Below are positions 7,116 to 8,300 of a DNA stretch of 8,300 nt, one piece after another. Where the stretch lies: the NCBI GenBank assembly GCA_000437515.1, contig FR898397.1, forward strand, positions 4,557 through 12,856. Direction: 5' to 3'. A model generated the notes under the pieces. The model worked only from the letters and a program-made list of their open reading frames with translations. It was not told where the DNA came from and made no database searches. The DNA comes from Acidiphilium sp. CAG:727 (GTDB taxonomy: Bacteria > Bacillota > Clostridia > Christensenellales > Borkfalkiaceae). Position 1 is the stretch's first letter; each line of letters opens with the position of its first letter. Both the position numbers and the translations under genes were made by a program.

Positions 7116-7138
7116 TTAAAACCGCAATAACCGACGCA

Positions 7139-8300
7139 TTACAGTGTTTTTATGATTTTTCTTATAACCTTTTCGCTGCGGGAAAGCGTACCCTTGCCGT
7201 AAGTTTCATCCATAAGCGCAAGAGTTTCTTCCAAAGCGGCCTTAACGTAATCTTCAAAACGCCCTTCGAGTTTAGAGAACAACTTTTTGCAAAGCATAAA
7301 GTCGAGCGCGTCTTCCTTAGTACCGCCGCACGCGATAAACGCAGGCACGATTTTTTCAAGCTGATTAAGAATACGGTTACCTACGGCAACATCGAAAGTA
7401 TCGTAAACAAACCCCGAAATTTTGTCGAGTCTGGCTTTATCCTGCGCGTTAAAAGCGTTTGCCGAATCGGCTTCGGCAGCGGCATACAGTCCACGCAAAG
7501 CGGAAGCGGTAACGTGGATTTTTTCAACGTTCTCGCTTACCGTAAACGCGTCGTTTTTCTTTAAGAACTCCAAAGTAATGGCACGGTCGTAAACCTTATC
7601 GGTAATGGTAAACGTAGAATCGTCGCGGTTGGCGGTGCCTACAAAGTAACTGTTTTCGGGAATCCGAACAAACCCGTTTTCAAGTTTTACGGGCGGCACA
7701 AAATCGTGCGGAACGCTCATAATTTTGAGTTTCCAATCTGCAACGGGGTATTCGAGTACGCTTAAAAGGTCGGCAAAATAATACTCTACGCGCGAAATAT
7801 TCATTTCGTCAAGCACGTAAAAGTTAAGCGTATCGGGCGAATAATTCGCCTCGTACAAAGCCGACAAAAATTCGGTTTCGGTATAAGTTTTAGAAAATTC
7901 GTTATAAAAGCCGATTATGCTGGTTTTATCGCGCCAGGTAGCCTGAACCGGCATAAACAGCACGTTTGCGCCTATAAACTCGGCAAAATAACGCGGAAGC
8001 GACGACTTACCCGTACCGGAAAGACCCTCAAGAATTTCAAAATGACTTGCGGCAAATCCGCTGATAAAAAACCTGACGGTATCTATATCGAAATATAATT
8101 CCTGCGTTTTGGCAAGATAAAGTCTGAACTTTTCGGCCAACTCTTTAAGCGAAACGTCGTCGCCCTTAGCGGCAGGCAACTCAAAACCCTCGTATTTTTC
8201 GTCGATAGCGGTAAGCGAAGGAAAAACCTCTTCCCTGTCGCGGATAATGGTATCGTCGCCGGTGAGTTTGCTTACGGCGTTGCCGCCGGCAGACGAGCCG
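7139..8300 (-). CDS. McrB-like AAA+ ATPase, partial (N-terminus beyond right edge)
   Basis: The frame stays open to the right edge, giving 386 visible codons plus an unknown N-terminal part. A TTG at 8179 preceded by GAGGG could be a start, but coding-like sequence continues upstream of it, so I treat the gene as truncated by the window. Numbering from the first visible codon, Walker A is GLSGTGKS (92-99), Walker B is YVLDEMN (161-167), and sensor 1 is GTANRDDST (221-229). The LDEMN...YYFADLLSVLE block is typical of McrB-like ATPases, the ring-forming motors of McrBC-type systems. The McrB nucleotide-selectivity segment (MNTADRS in E. coli) corresponds to ANRDDST, retaining the Asn and the second Asp. 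The usual RRR after sensor 1 is replaced by TLE, with only R239 in DRAITLEF nearby. A helical lid region (about 246-386) ends the protein. Residues 1-10 are Gly/Ser/Ala-rich, probably a linker from an unseen N-terminal specificity domain. Confidence 0.9.
   Translation of the reverse strand, partial: GSSAGGNAVSKLTGDDTIIRDREEVFPSLTAIDEKYEGFELPAAKGDDVSLKELAEKFRLYLAKTQELYFDIDTVRFFISGFAASHFEILEGLSGTGKSSLPRYFAEFIGANVLFMPVQATWRDKTSIIGFYNEFSKTYTETEFLSALYEANYSPDTLNFYVLDEMNISRVEYYFADLLSVLEYPVADWKLKIMSVPHDFVPPVKLENGFVRIPENSYFVGTANRDDSTFTITDKVYDRAITLEFLKKNDAFTVSENVEKIHVTASALRGLYAAAEADSANAFNAQDKARLDKISGFVYDTFDVAVGNRILNQLEKIVPAFIACGGTKEDALDFMLCKKLFSKLEGRFEDYVKAALEETLALMDETYGKGTLSRSEKVIRKIIKTL
8003..8026 (-). 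other. Walker A (P-loop) of the McrB-like ATPase
   Basis: These codons read GLSGTGKS, a complete GxxGxGK[ST] nucleotide-binding loop. It is preceded by the beta strand FEILE and followed by a helix, as in AAA+ proteins. It shows that the visible part covers the whole nucleotide-binding core. Confidence 0.95.

Larger units (their letters stand above)
7033..7138 (-). promoter_or_regulatory. Intergenic region with two inverted repeats and a weak promoter candidate
   Basis: This 106-bp gap between the AAA+ ATPase gene and the DUF2357 gene is the only real non-coding stretch. It contains two perfect 7-bp inverted repeats (see separate entries). On the minus strand, GTGACG (7082-7077) and TATCTT (7060-7055) with a 16-bp spacer give a weak sigma-A-like match, four of six bases each, so an internal promoter for the downstream genes is possible but not established. 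No U-tract follows either hairpin, so neither is a convincing rho-independent terminator. Read-through from the ATPase gene is plausible. Confidence 0.35.

Noticed and set aside
7103..7564. Plus-strand 153-codon frame
   Set aside because: It is antisense to the McrB-like ATPase and has no recognisable protein features.
8177..8179. TTG as the start codon of the McrB-like ATPase
   Set aside because: A GAGGG sits upstream, but coding-like sequence continues to the window edge without a stop and McrB proteins usually have an N-terminal domain. A gene truncated by the window is the simpler reading.

Overview
The window is a single-direction gene block from what looks like a low-to-mid GC Gram-positive bacterium. 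An anaerobic gut Clostridia (Bacillota) lineage is my best guess. The evidence is a classic lipobox lipoprotein, a Firmicutes-style two-gene ABC exporter, AGGAG-type ribosome binding sites, no outer-membrane components, and AT-leaning codon use. The exact taxon cannot be read from this sequence. Every gene lies on the minus strand, so the block is transcribed from position 8300 towards position 1. Both edges cut through a gene.

In transcription order: (1) a McrB-like AAA+ ATPase whose N-terminus lies beyond the right edge (8300-7139); (2) a 106-bp gap with two perfect inverted repeats, the only non-coding stretch of any size; (3) a DUF2357/McrC-type protein ending in a four-cysteine zinc ribbon (7032-5752); (4) an ABC ATPase (5755-4988); (5) a roughly 12-helix ABC exporter permease (4984-3392); (6) an 806-residue membrane-anchored or secreted protein with Ig-like and right-handed beta-helix regions (3392-972); (7) a repeat-rich lipoprotein that runs off the left edge (969-1). 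The lipoprotein frame is open from its ATG to the edge and is easily missed because its stop lies outside the window.

From the DUF2357 gene onward the junctions are very tight: 4-bp overlap, 3-bp gap, 1-bp overlap, 2-bp gap. These five genes are therefore almost certainly one translationally coupled operon. The ATPase and permease should form an exporter, and the two downstream products are predicted to act outside the cytoplasmic membrane. The two upstream products resemble an McrB/McrC pair, normally a nucleic-acid-directed motor plus effector. Here the McrC-like partner shows no recognisable PD-(D/E)XK nuclease core. The combination of an McrBC-derived module with an exporter and large surface proteins is the most unusual aspect of the window. 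What the system does is unknown, and a surface-assembly, envelope-stress or defence role would all be inference.

No tRNA, rRNA, CRISPR array, insertion sequence, riboswitch or convincing rho-independent terminator was found.
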